Below are positions 31,989 to 41,600 of a DNA stretch of 64,000 nucleotides, piece by piece. Origin of the DNA: 55-13 sp964501275 (GTDB taxonomy: Bacteria; Armatimonadota; Fimbriimonadia; Fimbriimonadales; Fimbriimonadaceae); NCBI GenBank assembly GCA_964501275.1, contig CAZCSP010000005.1:1-64000 (forward strand). The letters are read 5' to 3'. Below the pieces are notes generated by a model, which was given only the letters and a program-made list of their open reading frames with translations, was not told the DNA's origin and did not search any database. How positions within the stretch are numbered: the stretch's first letter is position 1; each line of letters starts with the position of its first letter. A program made the position numbers and the translations under genes.

Positions 31989-33896
31989 ATGGGAAAAACA
32001 GTAGGAATCGACTTAGGAACGACCAACTCGGTCGTCGCAGTGATGGAAGGCGGCGAGCCCGTCGTCATCGCCAATGCTGAGGGGGGGCGCACCACGCCGA
32101 GCGTCGTTGCCTTCAAGCAGAACGGCGAGCGTCTGGTGGGCGTCACCGCCAAGCGCCAGGCGGTAGTGAACCCGGAGAACACCATCAGTTCCATCAAGCG
32201 CTTCATGGGCCACACCACAGCCGAAGTGAAAGATGAGACCGGGCGTGTTAGCTACAAGGTTAAGGCAGGCAAGAACGGCCAGGCCGCCGCTCATGTGCCT
32301 GCCCTCGGAAAAGACTTGACCCCGGAAGAGGTCAGCGCCGCTATTCTCCAGAAGCTAAAGGCGGACGCAGAAGCCTATCTGGGCGAGCCGGTGGACCAGG
32401 CGGTCATCACCGTCCCGGCCTACTTCAACGACAGCCAGCGTAAGGCGACCAAGGACGCGGGCGAGATCGCGGGGCTGAAGGTTCTGCGCATCATCAACGA
32501 GCCCACCGCCGCTTCCCTTGCCTATGGCTTGGATAAGAAGGCGAATGAGACCATCCTCGTCTTCGACTTGGGTGGCGGTACGTTCGACGTCTCCATCCTG
32601 GATGTCGGCGAAGGCGTGTTCGAGGTCAAATCCACCGCCGGCGACAGCCACTTGGGCGGCGACGACTTCGATAACAAGATCGTGGAGTGGCTGATCGCTG
32701 AGTTCAAGAAGGACCAGGGCGTGGACCTGAGTAAGGACAAGGCCGCCCTCCAGCGACTTCGAGAAGCCGCCGAGCGCGCCAAGATCGAGCTCTCCAGCCA
32801 GATGAGCACCCAAATCAACCTGCCGTACATCACGTCGGTTGACAACGTTCCCCAGCACCTGGACTACAACGTGACCCGAGCCAAGTTCGAGGACCTGACC
32901 GCCGACCTGATGAAGCGCGTCGAGGTTCCGTTCAAGACCGCTCTGGAAGACGCCAAGATGAAGGCGGCCGACATCGATGAGGTGATCCTCGTGGGCGGCT
33001 CCTCGCGAATGCCCCAGGTTCAGGACTTGGTCAAGAAGCTCACCAACAAGGAGCCCAACCGCTCGGTCAACCCTGACGAGGTTGTGGCGATCGGCGCGGC
33101 GATCCAGGCGGGCGTTCTCGGTGGCGAGGTCAAGAACATCGTCCTCCTCGACGTCACCCCGCTCAGCATGGGCGTAGAGACCCAAGGCGGCATCTTCGAC
33201 AAGCTGATCGACCGGAACACCACGATCCCCACCAAGAAGAGCCGCATCTACACCACCGCGGTCGACAACCAGCCGGAAGTGGAGATCCACATCCTGCAGG
33301 GCGAGCGACCGATGGCGCGGGACAACAAGTCGCTGGGCCGATTCCACCTCGCAGGCATCCCCCCGGCTCCGGCCCGGGTTCCCCAGATCGAGGTCACGTT
33401 CGACATCGACGCCAACGGCATCCTGAACGTCACCGCCCAGGAGAAGGGCACCGGCGCCAAGCAGTCGATCACCATCACCGGTTCGGGCAACCTGAACAAG
33501 GATGAGATCGAGCGCATGGTCCAAGAGGCCGAGATGAACGCCGACGCCGACCGACAGGCGCAGGAGCTGATCGAGGTCAAGAACAAGTCGGAGCAGTTGA
33601 TCTACTCGACGGAGAAGACCCTTCGCGAGGCCGGAGATAAGGTGGGCGAGGCTCAGCGAACGTCGGCCACGGAGAAGATCGAGGAGCTTCGAAAGGCGCT
33701 TCAGGGCGACGACGCCGAGTCGATTCAGACTGCCTTCTCTGTCTTGGAGACCGAATCGCACGCGATTGCGGAAGTCCTCTACAAGGCCGCCAGCGAGCAG
33801 GCGGACATCAGCGAGGAGCAACCCACTGCTGGAGTCGGAGCCGAGACAGGCGGCGGAGACGACGTGATCGACGCCGAGTTCAAGGAAGAGAAGTAA
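31989..33896 (+). CDS. dnaK: Hsp70 chaperone DnaK
   Basis: A 635-residue ATP-dependent chaperone. Actin-fold motifs are VGIDLGTTNSVVAV at the start, VITVPAYFNDSQRKATKDAG, IINEPTAASLAYGLDK, VFDLGGGTFDVSIL and VILVGGSSRMPQVQ. The linker and substrate domain follow (VLLDVTPLSMGVETQGG), ending in the acidic helical lid and tail DDVIDAEFKEEK. GrpE and DnaJ genes are not adjacent in this window. There is no strong ribosome site before the ATG. A good terminator follows at 33941. Confidence 0.97.
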   Translation: MGKTVGIDLGTTNSVVAVMEGGEPVVIANAEGGRTTPSVVAFKQNGERLVGVTAKRQAVVNPENTISSIKRFMGHTTAEVKDETGRVSYKVKAGKNGQAAAHVPALGKDLTPEEVSAAILQKLKADAEAYLGEPVDQAVITVPAYFNDSQRKATKDAGEIAGLKVLRIINEPTAASLAYGLDKKANETILVFDLGGGTFDVSILDVGEGVFEVKSTAGDSHLGGDDFDNKIVEWLIAEFKKDQGVDLSKDKAALQRLREAAERAKIELSSQMSTQINLPYITSVDNVPQHLDYNVTRAKFEDLTADLMKRVEVPFKTALEDAKMKAADIDEVILVGGSSRMPQVQDLVKKLTNKEPNRSVNPDEVVAIGAAIQAGVLGGEVKNIVLLDVTPLSMGVETQGGIFDKLIDRNTTIPTKKSRIYTTAVDNQPEVEIHILQGERPMARDNKSLGRFHLAGIPPAPARVPQIEVTFDIDANGILNVTAQEKGTGAKQSITITGSGNLNKDEIERMVQEAEMNADADRQAQELIEVKNKSEQLIYSTEKTLREAGDKVGEAQRTSATEKIEELRKALQGDDAESIQTAFSVLETESHAIAEVLYKAASEQADISEEQPTAGVGAETGGGDDVIDAEFKEEK

Positions 33897-33940
33897 ACCT
33901 TCCCCCGGGAGCCCCGGCGTCCCGCCGGGAAGCAAATTCA

Positions 33941-33977
33941 CTGGCCCCGCCCAAGTTGGAGCGGGGCCAGTTTGTTT
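33941..33977 (+). terminator. Rho-independent terminator after dnaK
   Basis: CTGGCCCCGC (33941-33950) pairs perfectly with GCGGGGCCAG (33961-33970), followed by TTTGTTT. It lies 45 bp past the dnaK stop, after a second GC-rich hairpin (CCCGGCG/CGCCGGG style) near 33905-33930. Confidence 0.9.
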
Positions 33978-34033
33978 AGACCAGTTACAAAACCTGCCCC
34001 CTACCACTCATTCCCCGCTAGAATAGAGGAACC

Positions 34034-34666
34034 ATGCCCACTCGCCCGCTCCTCATCCTGTCTCTGGTCGCCCTCGGAGCCTACGGTTTTGCAGATGTCT
34101 ACTCCGACTTCGAGGCCGGAACCGATGGTTGGCTTGGCGTTAACGTCTCCTTCCCTGGCCTGGAACCGCTAAACACCGTCACCCCAACCTGGACCGGACA
34201 CTCCATCACCGGCACCGAGGAAGGGAGTGGCTTGTTCGTCCTGGCCGCACCATCCAAGTTCCTCGGCAATCAGAGCGCCTACCTGGGAGGGACGGTGAGC
34301 TTCTTGCTGGCCACCGCGACTGCCGACGGCATCCCCTATCCCAACCTCCTCCTGCGCGGCAACGGGACGATCCTCTTCTATGAAACGCCCGCCCCCGGCA
34401 CTTCCCTCACTCCCTACTCCATCTCACTGACCCCGACCGGATGGAAGAACGGGCTTGGGCAGGCGGCGAGTCAGGCAGAGTTTGAATCCGCATTCGCCAA
34501 CCTCGACGTCTTCGCCATCAACGCCGATTGGACAACGGGCGGGACGGATGTGGTGGAGTTGGACAACGTAAGAATGGCCCCCGTCCCCGAGCCTATGAGC
34601 TTTGCAGTCCTAGCCGCCGCCCTCGCCGTTAGTTGGCGTCGTCGGAAAGGCCCAGTCAAGACCTAA
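34034..34666 (+). CDS. PEP-CTERM exported protein with laminin-B-like domain
   Basis: A 210-residue secreted protein. A signal peptide (LLILSLVALGAYGFA) is followed by DFEAGTDGWLG, GGTVSFLLATAT and VVELDNVRMAP, a layout seen in laminin-B/carbohydrate-binding-like domains. The C-terminus is a classic PEP-CTERM sorting signal: VPEPMSFAVLAAALAVSWRR then RK. Such signals direct proteins to the cell surface through exosortase/archaeosortase. TAGAAT ends 9 nt before the ATG with AGAGGA between. No exosortase gene is in the window. Confidence 0.85.
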   Translation: MPTRPLLILSLVALGAYGFADVYSDFEAGTDGWLGVNVSFPGLEPLNTVTPTWTGHSITGTEEGSGLFVLAAPSKFLGNQSAYLGGTVSFLLATATADGIPYPNLLLRGNGTILFYETPAPGTSLTPYSISLTPTGWKNGLGQAASQAEFESAFANLDVFAINADWTTGGTDVVELDNVRMAPVPEPMSFAVLAAALAVSWRRRKGPVKT

Positions 34667-34733
34667 GCGCCATAGGCCCAACGCCTAGGACCTCCTTCCA
34701 CTCAAAACTGCATCAACATAGAATGTTTGTGCA

Positions 34734-35516
34734 ATGTTGCTCCCTACCCTCACCTGCCTCATCACCCTCTCTGCCCAAGCCCCCAAGCCCGTTCCCGTTC
34801 AAGTGATAATTGTCGGCACGTTCCACATGGCGGGCGGGGGAGACATGATCAACCCCAATGTGAAAGACATCCTTGGCGAGCGACGGCAGAAAGAGATGCA
34901 GGTCCTGGTCGAACGGCTCAGCCAATTCAAGCCAACCAAAATCGCCGTCGAGGCGGTGGCAACCTCCACGGTCCCCCAGCAAAGACTGACCGATTTCCTT
35001 GCCGGGAGATACGACTTGGGCAAGAGCGAGATCGACCAGATCGCCCTCAGGATCGCCCAGAAGTCGGGCATCAACGAGATCTTTGGAGTCGATTGGAAGA
35101 AGGATCTGGACGTGATGGGCGTGCTGGACCATGCCGAAAAGACGGGCCAAGGCCACGTCAAACAGGCGGCCATGGAGGTCATCGCCAAAGAGATCATGCC
35201 CATGATCGCCCGAATGGAGAGCCAGACGTTAATGGAGATCTTCCGGGAGTCAAACGAGCCAGCCTGGGACGAACGGGCGCACAGCTTCTACCAAGAGCTC
35301 ACCATCATTGGCAAAGACGCCGACTACAAGGGCGCGGATATGTTGGCCGACTGGTACGAGCGGAACCTGAAAATTGCCGTCAATATCCGCCGCATCGCCA
35401 AGCCCGGCGACCGGGTGTTCGTGCTGATCGGAAGCGGCCACAACAAGCTCCTGAGAGAATTCCTAAGCCAAACCCCCGGCTTCGAGGTCGTCTTGCCGAT
35501 CGCGTATCTCAAGTAA
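34734..35516 (+). CDS. DUF5694 (TraB/GumN-like) exported protein
   Basis: A 260-residue protein with a short signal (MLLPTLTCLITLSAQA). VIIVGTFHMAGGGDM near the start and DRVFVLIGSGHNKLLREFL near the end match the paired GTFH/GxGH motifs of the DUF5694 / TraB-GumN-like fold. The middle is helical, with KIAVEAV and a WDERAHSFYQEL segment. Metal-dependent hydrolase activity has been suggested for relatives; here it is inference. TAGAAT ends 9 nt before the ATG. The gene converges on the PilP-like gene across a shared terminator. Confidence 0.75.
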   Translation: MLLPTLTCLITLSAQAPKPVPVQVIIVGTFHMAGGGDMINPNVKDILGERRQKEMQVLVERLSQFKPTKIAVEAVATSTVPQQRLTDFLAGRYDLGKSEIDQIALRIAQKSGINEIFGVDWKKDLDVMGVLDHAEKTGQGHVKQAAMEVIAKEIMPMIARMESQTLMEIFRESNEPAWDERAHSFYQELTIIGKDADYKGADMLADWYERNLKIAVNIRRIAKPGDRVFVLIGSGHNKLLREFLSQTPGFEVVLPIAYLK

Positions 35517-35560
35517 TGCACTAAGCTACACCTACCGCTAGACCATCCTCGCAAACACAA

Positions 35561-35594
35561 AAGCCCGCCTCCCAACTCAGGAAAGGCGGGCCTT
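35561..35594. terminator. Bidirectional terminator between convergent genes
   Basis: AAGCCCGCCT (35561-35570) pairs with AGGCGGGCCTT (35584-35594) with one bulge. On the minus strand it is followed by TTTTGTGTTT. It separates the stops at 35516 and 35620. Confidence 0.85.
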
Positions 35595-35619
35595 GCGGGC
35601 AACCAATCAACTCACACAG

Positions 35620-36255
35620 CTACCAGCTATAGAGGTCGTACTGCTCTCGCTTCTCGGGCTGGGCCGGGCGGGCGGGGACTACGGTGGTGCCGTCTGCCGC
35701 CAAGTGGGTGGGGACGGCGGGTTGGGCGGGAGATACTACTCTTTCCAGAGTCACATATCCGCGACCGACTGCGATCACCTTCGTCTTGCTGTCCAGTTCC
35801 TCGCCTGCCTTCAGCATCGAGGGCCAATCTGCGCCTTTGTCAAAGACTGCGAGGTCCGACCCCTTCTTGCCGCAGACCGTCCCCATCAGACGGAAAACAG
35901 GCTCCGGCTTTGGAGCCTCCGGTTCTGGCTGGGGCTGAGGAGCAGGTGCCCCTTCGGCTCCTGGTTCGACAGGCGCGGGCAAAGCCTCTCCTGGCTGGGC
36001 CTTGGGTTGCATTGGGTCAGGATAGGCGGTCTGCTCATCGGCTTTCCGCTGCTCTCCCCCATTGACCGCCTTCTTCAGCGTCTCCCCTTGATGCTTCGTC
36101 ACAAACGGGCTGGCCACCGCCGCGTCTACCTTACGCTCGGTCTTCTTCGTTTCCGAGCTCTTCTGAGCGCTCGACTGAGCTTGGCTCGCCAGAGCCGGAA
36201 AGGCGCTGACAACCAGCGCGATTGATGCAATAGATAGAGTCCAACGATTCTTCAT
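35620..36255 (-). CDS. Exported proline-rich protein with PilP/GspC-like C-terminus
   Basis: About 211 residues from ATG 36255 (MKNRWTLSIASIALVVSAFP, a signal peptide); the frame is open upstream without support. Residues ~75-120 are a Pro/Glu/Ala linker (PQPQPEPEAPKPEP). The next ~50 residues (FRLMGTVCGKKGSDLAVFDK, MLKAGEELDSKTKVIAVGRG, YVTLER) have the length and pattern of the small beta domain of type IV pilus PilP and GspC. A Pro/Ala-rich tail ends in EQYDLYSW. A pilus assembly role is inferred; other pil genes are not adjacent, though a PilB-type ATPase lies at 60228. Confidence 0.6.
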   Translation of the reverse strand: MKNRWTLSIASIALVVSAFPALASQAQSSAQKSSETKKTERKVDAAVASPFVTKHQGETLKKAVNGGEQRKADEQTAYPDPMQPKAQPGEALPAPVEPGAEGAPAPQPQPEPEAPKPEPVFRLMGTVCGKKGSDLAVFDKGADWPSMLKAGEELDSKTKVIAVGRGYVTLERVVSPAQPAVPTHLAADGTTVVPARPAQPEKREQYDLYSW

Positions 36256-36339
36256 GGCATGGTCACCTATGGTTCTCATTCCATATCGAAGGCGAGTTGT
36301 CAAACGGCTTTTATGAAACTTATGCAAAATTGCGGGGAG

Positions 36340-36445
36340 GAATGTGGACTGTCCCATCAACCTGACAGATCGGTCAGACAAGTCAGATCCGTCCGATCAT
36401 GTGAAAAACAAGCCACATTCCACATTCCACAGGCCACATCCCTAT
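36340..36445. repeat. Word-repeat palindrome between the PilP-like and glycosyltransferase genes
   Basis: The segment contains GGAATGTGG early, then CTGACAGATCGGTCAGACAA and GTCAGATCCGTCCGATCATG, then GCCACATTCCACATTCCACA. The words GTCAGATC/TCCGAT recur near 22250 and 61565, and GCCACATTCCACAGG recurs at 63664-63714. No gene is present. It may be a terminator for the glycosyltransferase gene. Confidence 0.5.
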
Positions 36446-37560
36446 CCCTTCAACAGCAACGCCAAATTCTGCCTTGCCACCGGGTGGTTGGGATCAAACC
36501 TCAGCAGCCTTTCATAGTTTCGGGCCGCGACATCCTTCTTGCCCAACTGGTGCGCCACTAAGGCCAAATTCTGCCAGAGGGCTTCCTGCAGCATAGAGGG
36601 GTGGTTGAAACCGCTCCTTTGGTAGTCGCCGGTCGTGGACATATACTCCAGATCCAACAAGGCATCCAAGGCCGAGCGCAAATCCTTCCGACGGATGAAA
36701 GTCTTCGCTGCCGCATACGTCACGGCGGGGTCGTTCGAGCACCAGCCTCTGGCCAACCGGAGAATCTCGGTCGTTCGTAAATCTCCTAGTTTCGCCTCCG
36801 GCATCCGGTCCAGAGTGAGGGTGAGGGGGCCGGTGACCATGGCGCTGGGCGGCGTGTCTTGGTCCTGAACGGCCAGCAGGTCGTCGATCAGCCGGTCGTT
36901 CGCTTCATCCGCGCGAGGGTCGTTCAACAGGTAGAGGATGCGCACCCGCTCCGATTCGTAATACTTATTCCCCGGCCTCAGCTTCAGCTCCTCCTCGACA
37001 AGGGCCAGGTTGCGCCGATGCTTAGCGGGCATGGCCTCTTCGGTATAGCCATCGTGCCCTAGCCGAACTTGAGAGTTGATCAATGCCCTTCCTTGCGCTG
37101 CCCCATCCATGGCCTCATTGGTGAACTGCTCATGGACCAAACCCACCATCCGCATATGGGGGTCCGTCCGCCAGAGCCGCAGAGCCATGGTTTCGGTATA
37201 TCGGCCATCCGCCACATAGTCTTCGCGGATGATCGTGGCGGCAAAGATGTCGGTTCGCTTGACCGTTTCCAGCAAGACAGGCTTAGAAGTGGGCAAAAGC
37301 CACTCGTCGGAGTCCAGACGGAAAGTCCACTCATGCTCCACCAACTCATAGGCCCAGTTCAGAGCCTTGGCAAAGTCGTTGGGCCACTCCCGCTCCACCA
37401 CCACCGCCCCCATCCCCCGCGCCAAATCCTGGGTGCCGTCGGTCGACCCGGTATCCACGATCACCATCGCATCCACCACGTCGGCCACCGACCGCAAACA
37501 CCGCTCGATCCGACTCGCGTCGTTCCGCACGATCATGGCCAATGAGATTCCCGGTTTCAC
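36442..37560 (-). CDS. Family 2 glycosyltransferase with TPR-like C-terminus
   Basis: A 372-residue protein. Residues 1-~110 are a GT-A fold glycosyltransferase 2 domain: SLAMIVRNDASRIERCLRSV, VIVDTGSTDGTQDLA and the metal-binding DSDEW in FRLDSDEWLLP. The remainder is helical with TPR-like repeats (ALWQNLALVAHQLGKKDVAA then RNYERLLRFDPNHPVARQNL). The donor and acceptor are unknown; GT2-TPR proteins often act in protein or surface glycosylation. The ATG overlaps the stop of the AraC gene by 4 bp, so the two are translationally coupled. Confidence 0.8.
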   Translation of the reverse strand: MKPGISLAMIVRNDASRIERCLRSVADVVDAMVIVDTGSTDGTQDLARGMGAVVVEREWPNDFAKALNWAYELVEHEWTFRLDSDEWLLPTSKPVLLETVKRTDIFAATIIREDYVADGRYTETMALRLWRTDPHMRMVGLVHEQFTNEAMDGAAQGRALINSQVRLGHDGYTEEAMPAKHRRNLALVEEELKLRPGNKYYESERVRILYLLNDPRADEANDRLIDDLLAVQDQDTPPSAMVTGPLTLTLDRMPEAKLGDLRTTEILRLARGWCSNDPAVTYAAAKTFIRRKDLRSALDALLDLEYMSTTGDYQRSGFNHPSMLQEALWQNLALVAHQLGKKDVAARNYERLLRFDPNHPVARQNLALLLKG

Positions 37561-38456
37561 TTCTCCTCCCAGTCGGCGGCGTCTTCCCGCTTGACAAACC
37601 CCGTCCCCAGCGCCTCGTCCGGGTCGGCTTGGCGCAGTTCCCGAGGGGTCTTGTTCAGCTCACGCTTGATCAGCTTATTGAACTGCTGCAAATTCCCCAC
37701 CCCGACCTCGTTGGCGATCGCTTTTATGGGCATGGTGGTGTGGACCAGCAAGTGCCGCGCCCGCATCGCCCGGTGGTGACGGACATAGGATTGGATCGTG
37801 GTGTTGTGCTCGGTCTTAAAGAGGCGGATCAGGTGGTTATGGGAGATCCCCGCCTCCTCCGCCAGCTCCGCCACCGAGAACGGCTCCGCGAGCTTGATGC
37901 GGATCAGATTCTCCGCCCGCTCCAGAGCCGGATGGGTCCGGCGGAAGACCTCCAGCGGCTCAGAAGGGCGGGCGATGCGCCACAGCACGTCGTAAACCCG
38001 CGCATTCAACCGCTCCTGCTCTTTGCCAAGCCAATGGGTGGCTTCCAGTAGGTCGATGTAAGCCCGCTCAAACCGCTCGCCCAAAGGCTGGATGATTGGG
38101 ATGCGCTGCTTCAGGTAGTCGCCGTGCGGGGCAAAGTGGACCGACACATCGACCGCAGGCCAATGCGGCCAGACGTGCTCGAACACCGTATTGGGAGGCA
38201 CCAAACTCACATGCCCCGGCTCCACGAGATGACGACGCCCGCCAACCACCAATTCTCCGCGATAGCGGTAGAGATGTACACACCATAGGCCATTCAGGCG
38301 ATACGAGTGGGAAGCCTCGTTGTGCCTACCCACGCCGATCGCAAAAACCATGGGAGCCAACCCCATCGGAAGAGACCAAACATAGCCCATACGGTGAATA
38401 TAGACCATAAACGGGCCCAGAGGATGTCCGCTGCTCTTAACGTCTCCCAAGGTCAT
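37557..38456 (-). CDS. AraC-family transcriptional regulator
   Basis: About 299 residues. An N-terminal cupin-like sensing domain (GLWCVHLYRYRGELVVGGRR, GHVSLVPPNTVFEHVWPHW) is followed by two helix-turn-helix motifs in the last ~110 residues (EPFSVAELAEEAGISHNHLI and MPIKAIANEVGVGNLQQFNK). The start is placed at ATG 38456 behind GAAGGGG; a GTG/ATG at 38474 and an internal ATG at 38408 are alternatives. It heads an operon with the overlapping glycosyltransferase. Its ligand is likely a sugar or related metabolite, by family. Confidence 0.82.
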   Translation of the reverse strand: MTLGDVKSSGHPLGPFMVYIHRMGYVWSLPMGLAPMVFAIGVGRHNEASHSYRLNGLWCVHLYRYRGELVVGGRRHLVEPGHVSLVPPNTVFEHVWPHWPAVDVSVHFAPHGDYLKQRIPIIQPLGERFERAYIDLLEATHWLGKEQERLNARVYDVLWRIARPSEPLEVFRRTHPALERAENLIRIKLAEPFSVAELAEEAGISHNHLIRLFKTEHNTTIQSYVRHHRAMRARHLLVHTTMPIKAIANEVGVGNLQQFNKLIKRELNKTPRELRQADPDEALGTGFVKREDAADWEEK

Positions 38457-38607
38457 CCCAGTCCCCTTCAGCAATCCTCGGTGATTTCACCCATGACCCA
38501 TACGTCCTCTTTTTGCGTGATGGTCCTCTTCGGTTAATCTCTTCGAGGGCGGACATGAACTACCAAAGAATGGTCGGCCCCTAAATGCCGTTCATGAGTA
38601 ATCCGGG

Positions 38608-41600
38608 CTAGGCAAATGCTGGCGATCCTGCCACCACTGCATCCGCTTCCGGAGCAGCCTTCTCCTCGACCCGCGTCGGGATCAGGGTAGAAACCCCCGG
38701 CTCCTGCATCGTCACCCCCAGCCAAACCGGAGCCTGCTCGATGGTCGTCGGGTTATGGGTGATGATGATGAACTGGGTGCGGTCGGTGAACTCATGCAAC
38801 AGGGCCGCGAACCGCTCGACGTTCCGCCCATCCAACGGCGCATCAACCTCGTCCAGCACCACCAGCGGCGACGGCTTGATCTGCAATAGGGAAAACAGGA
38901 ACGCCATCGCGCACAGGGCTCTCTCGCCACCCGAGAGAAGCTGTAGCTGTTGCTGGCGCTTGCCCGGAAGCTGGACCTCGATCTCGATCCCGGACTCCAG
39001 AACGTTCGCCGGATCGGTCAGGATGATCCTCCCTTCCCCACCGCCAAACAGCTTCTGGAACATCGTCTCGTAAGCGGCTTGAACTTGGGTAAAGGTCTCC
39101 AGGAATCGCTCGCCGGTCAGCTTGTCCAGCTCCTTGATCGACGCCTGGACCTGCTCTATCCCGTCGAGGATGTCCTTCTGCTGGGCGTCGAGTTCATCGA
39201 ACCGCACGGTCAGCCGCTCATAGGCCTCGATAGCCCCTACGTTCACATCGCCCATCGCCTTCAGGTCGCGCCGTAGTCGGGAGACGATGGCCGCCGCGTC
39301 CGCCGGAACCTCATGCTGCCCCTCCTGCTCGATGGCGTCCTCTTCCGTCAGCCCGTACTCTTCATAGAGCCTCTGCAGAGAGGCCGCCTTCTTTGCCTCC
39401 GCTCGGGCCCGATTCAATTCGGACTGGTGAACGCTGTCCCCCATCGAGTGCGCATTCGCCCGCGCCGCCTTGGCGTCCTCCAAGAGTTGCAGGCTCTGCT
39501 CCAGGAGGGTGTGCTTTGCCTCCTGTGCCTTCTCCAACCGCGCCGAGGCCTCCCCCTTCTCGTGCTCCGCCTTCTCCCTTGATTCCCTAGATTTCCTAAT
39601 CTCCTCTCTGGCCTTCTCCCGCTCCGGCTCCAGGTTGGCCATCCGCCGGTCGCGCCCCTCTTCCGACTCCTGCGCCGCTTCCAGCCGCTTCCGTGCGGTG
39701 TAGAGCCGCATTTGAGCCTGGGCGATCCTTTGTTCGACTTCTCGAAGCAGGGTCTCCGCCGTGGTCGCATCCGCCGATTTGGAGGCCAGTTGATGGATAA
39801 GGTCGTCGCGCTCGGCCTCGATCGCCGCCACATCCACCTCTTCCACCTGGTCGCCGCTCTGCCCGGTCAGCTGCTCCAGTTCATGCTGTAGCCGCCCCTT
39901 CGCCTTGATCGCCGCTTGAAGCTCCTCGTTCAGGGTCTGCCAATAGGAACGGGCGTCATCCAGGTCATCCTGCCGCTCATGGATTTGCTGGTTGAATCCC
40001 CCTACCTGATCCAACTGCCTCTGACGCTCCCCGCCCCGCTTCCTCGCCCGAGACTCGGCATCGGCCACCAGGCGGTCGATCTTTGCGATCTCTTTCTCAA
40101 GCTCAGCCAAGTCGGACTTCCGCTGGACCAAGCCATAGCCCTGCTTCTGCGAGTGCCCGCCCGTCACCGCGCCCGAGCTATGCACCACCTCGCCATCCAG
40201 AGTCACCATCCGGCTCCAGCCCGAGGTCTTGGCGAGCTTCAGCGAGGTGTCCAAGTCCTCCACAATCAGCACTCGGCCCAAAAGCGAGTCGATGACTGGC
40301 TTCACCCGATACTCGCACTGCACCAGTTCGCTCGCCCGCCCGAGAACGCCCTTCTCGCCGAGGACCTTCCGCAGTTCAAACGAAGGCTCGAACGGACGCA
40401 TCAGGGAGATCGGCTGGAAGGTGGCCCTGCCCAGGCGATGCTCTTTGAGGAAGTTGATCGCCGCCTTGGCATCCGAATCGTGGTCCACGATCAGGTCGTT
40501 CGCCGATCCGCCAAGCGCGGTCTCGATCGCCAGCGCCAAGTCCCTCTCGACGGAGACCGCTTCGCCCACTGGCTGGTACTTGCCCGATAGAACGCCCCGC
40601 TCCGCCGCCTCCAAGACCGCCCGCGAACCCTGGTTCAGCCCTTCGTGGGTCTCGATGGTCGCCTCGATCCCCCGCCGCCGCCCCTCCAAGGTCGCCCGCT
40701 CCGCCAACAATCGCCGGGAAGCCTGGGCGTCCTGCTCCTCCTGCGCCCGGTCCGCCGACAGCCGCGCCTCGATCTCCTTGACCTGATCCTGGAGAACCTT
40801 CACCGCTGCAAACTGCTCGTCGAACGCCGCTTTCGCCTCGTCCACCGCCTCCTGAAGGTCGGGCAGGGATTCGTCGATCCCCTTGAGTTCGCGCCGGGCC
40901 AGTTTGGTCCGCTCCTGTTGCTGGGCCGCATGGGCCTCGTGGCGGAGTCGCTTCGCATGGGCCTCGCGAGCATCGATCAGGCGTTTTTCCAGGCCCTGTA
41001 GCTTGGTCTGGAGCGCCTTCGCCTCGTCCCCCGCCCCGGCGTGTTCGATCCTCAGCCGGTCCAACGCCTCGATCTCCGTCTTCTCTTCGACCGTCAGCGT
41101 CTCGATCTCGGCTTCAAGCTCTGTGACCCGCGCCTGCCCCTTCCCCGCTTCCTCATCCAGGCTCTGCTCCAGGTGATCCAGGCTTTCCAGACGCTGCTCA
41201 GCCAGGCGCAAGTCGGCGATAGCCCGCTCCATCGCGGTCAAGCTCCCTTGCTGAAGTCCCCGCACCGAGTCCATCTCCCGCTCGATCTCGCTGACCTGCT
41301 CGCCGATCGCCTTCACCTGCCGATCCAGCCCATCCGCCCGGGTCAACTCCTCCTGCGCCAACCGCCCCGACTCGGCGATCCGCTTCTCCAACTCATCGAC
41401 CTCGCGCACCGCCTTGGCCACGTCGTTGATCAGTAGCCCCGACTCCACCTCGCGCAGGCTGTTCAGGGTCGTCTTGTACCGCTTGGCAATCTCGGCCTCT
41501 TCACGAAGCGGCTCCCGCTGGGACTCCAACTCAGACAAGATGTCGTGGACTCGGGACAGGTGCTGTTGGGCGGACTGCAAACGCCGATTGCTCTCGATCT

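Noticed and set aside
32355..34007. Long minus-strand open frame (550 codons) across dnaK
   Set aside because: It mirrors dnaK codons and runs through its terminator; no domain or start supports it.
34727..35524. Alternative frame over the DUF5694 gene
   Set aside because: It starts 7 bp earlier in another frame and is Arg/Gln-rich; the chosen frame has a signal peptide and GTFH/GSGH motifs.
36259..36381. N-terminal extension of the PilP-like protein
   Set aside because: The extra 42 codons precede a good signal peptide that starts at ATG 36255 and lie in a repeat-rich spacer.
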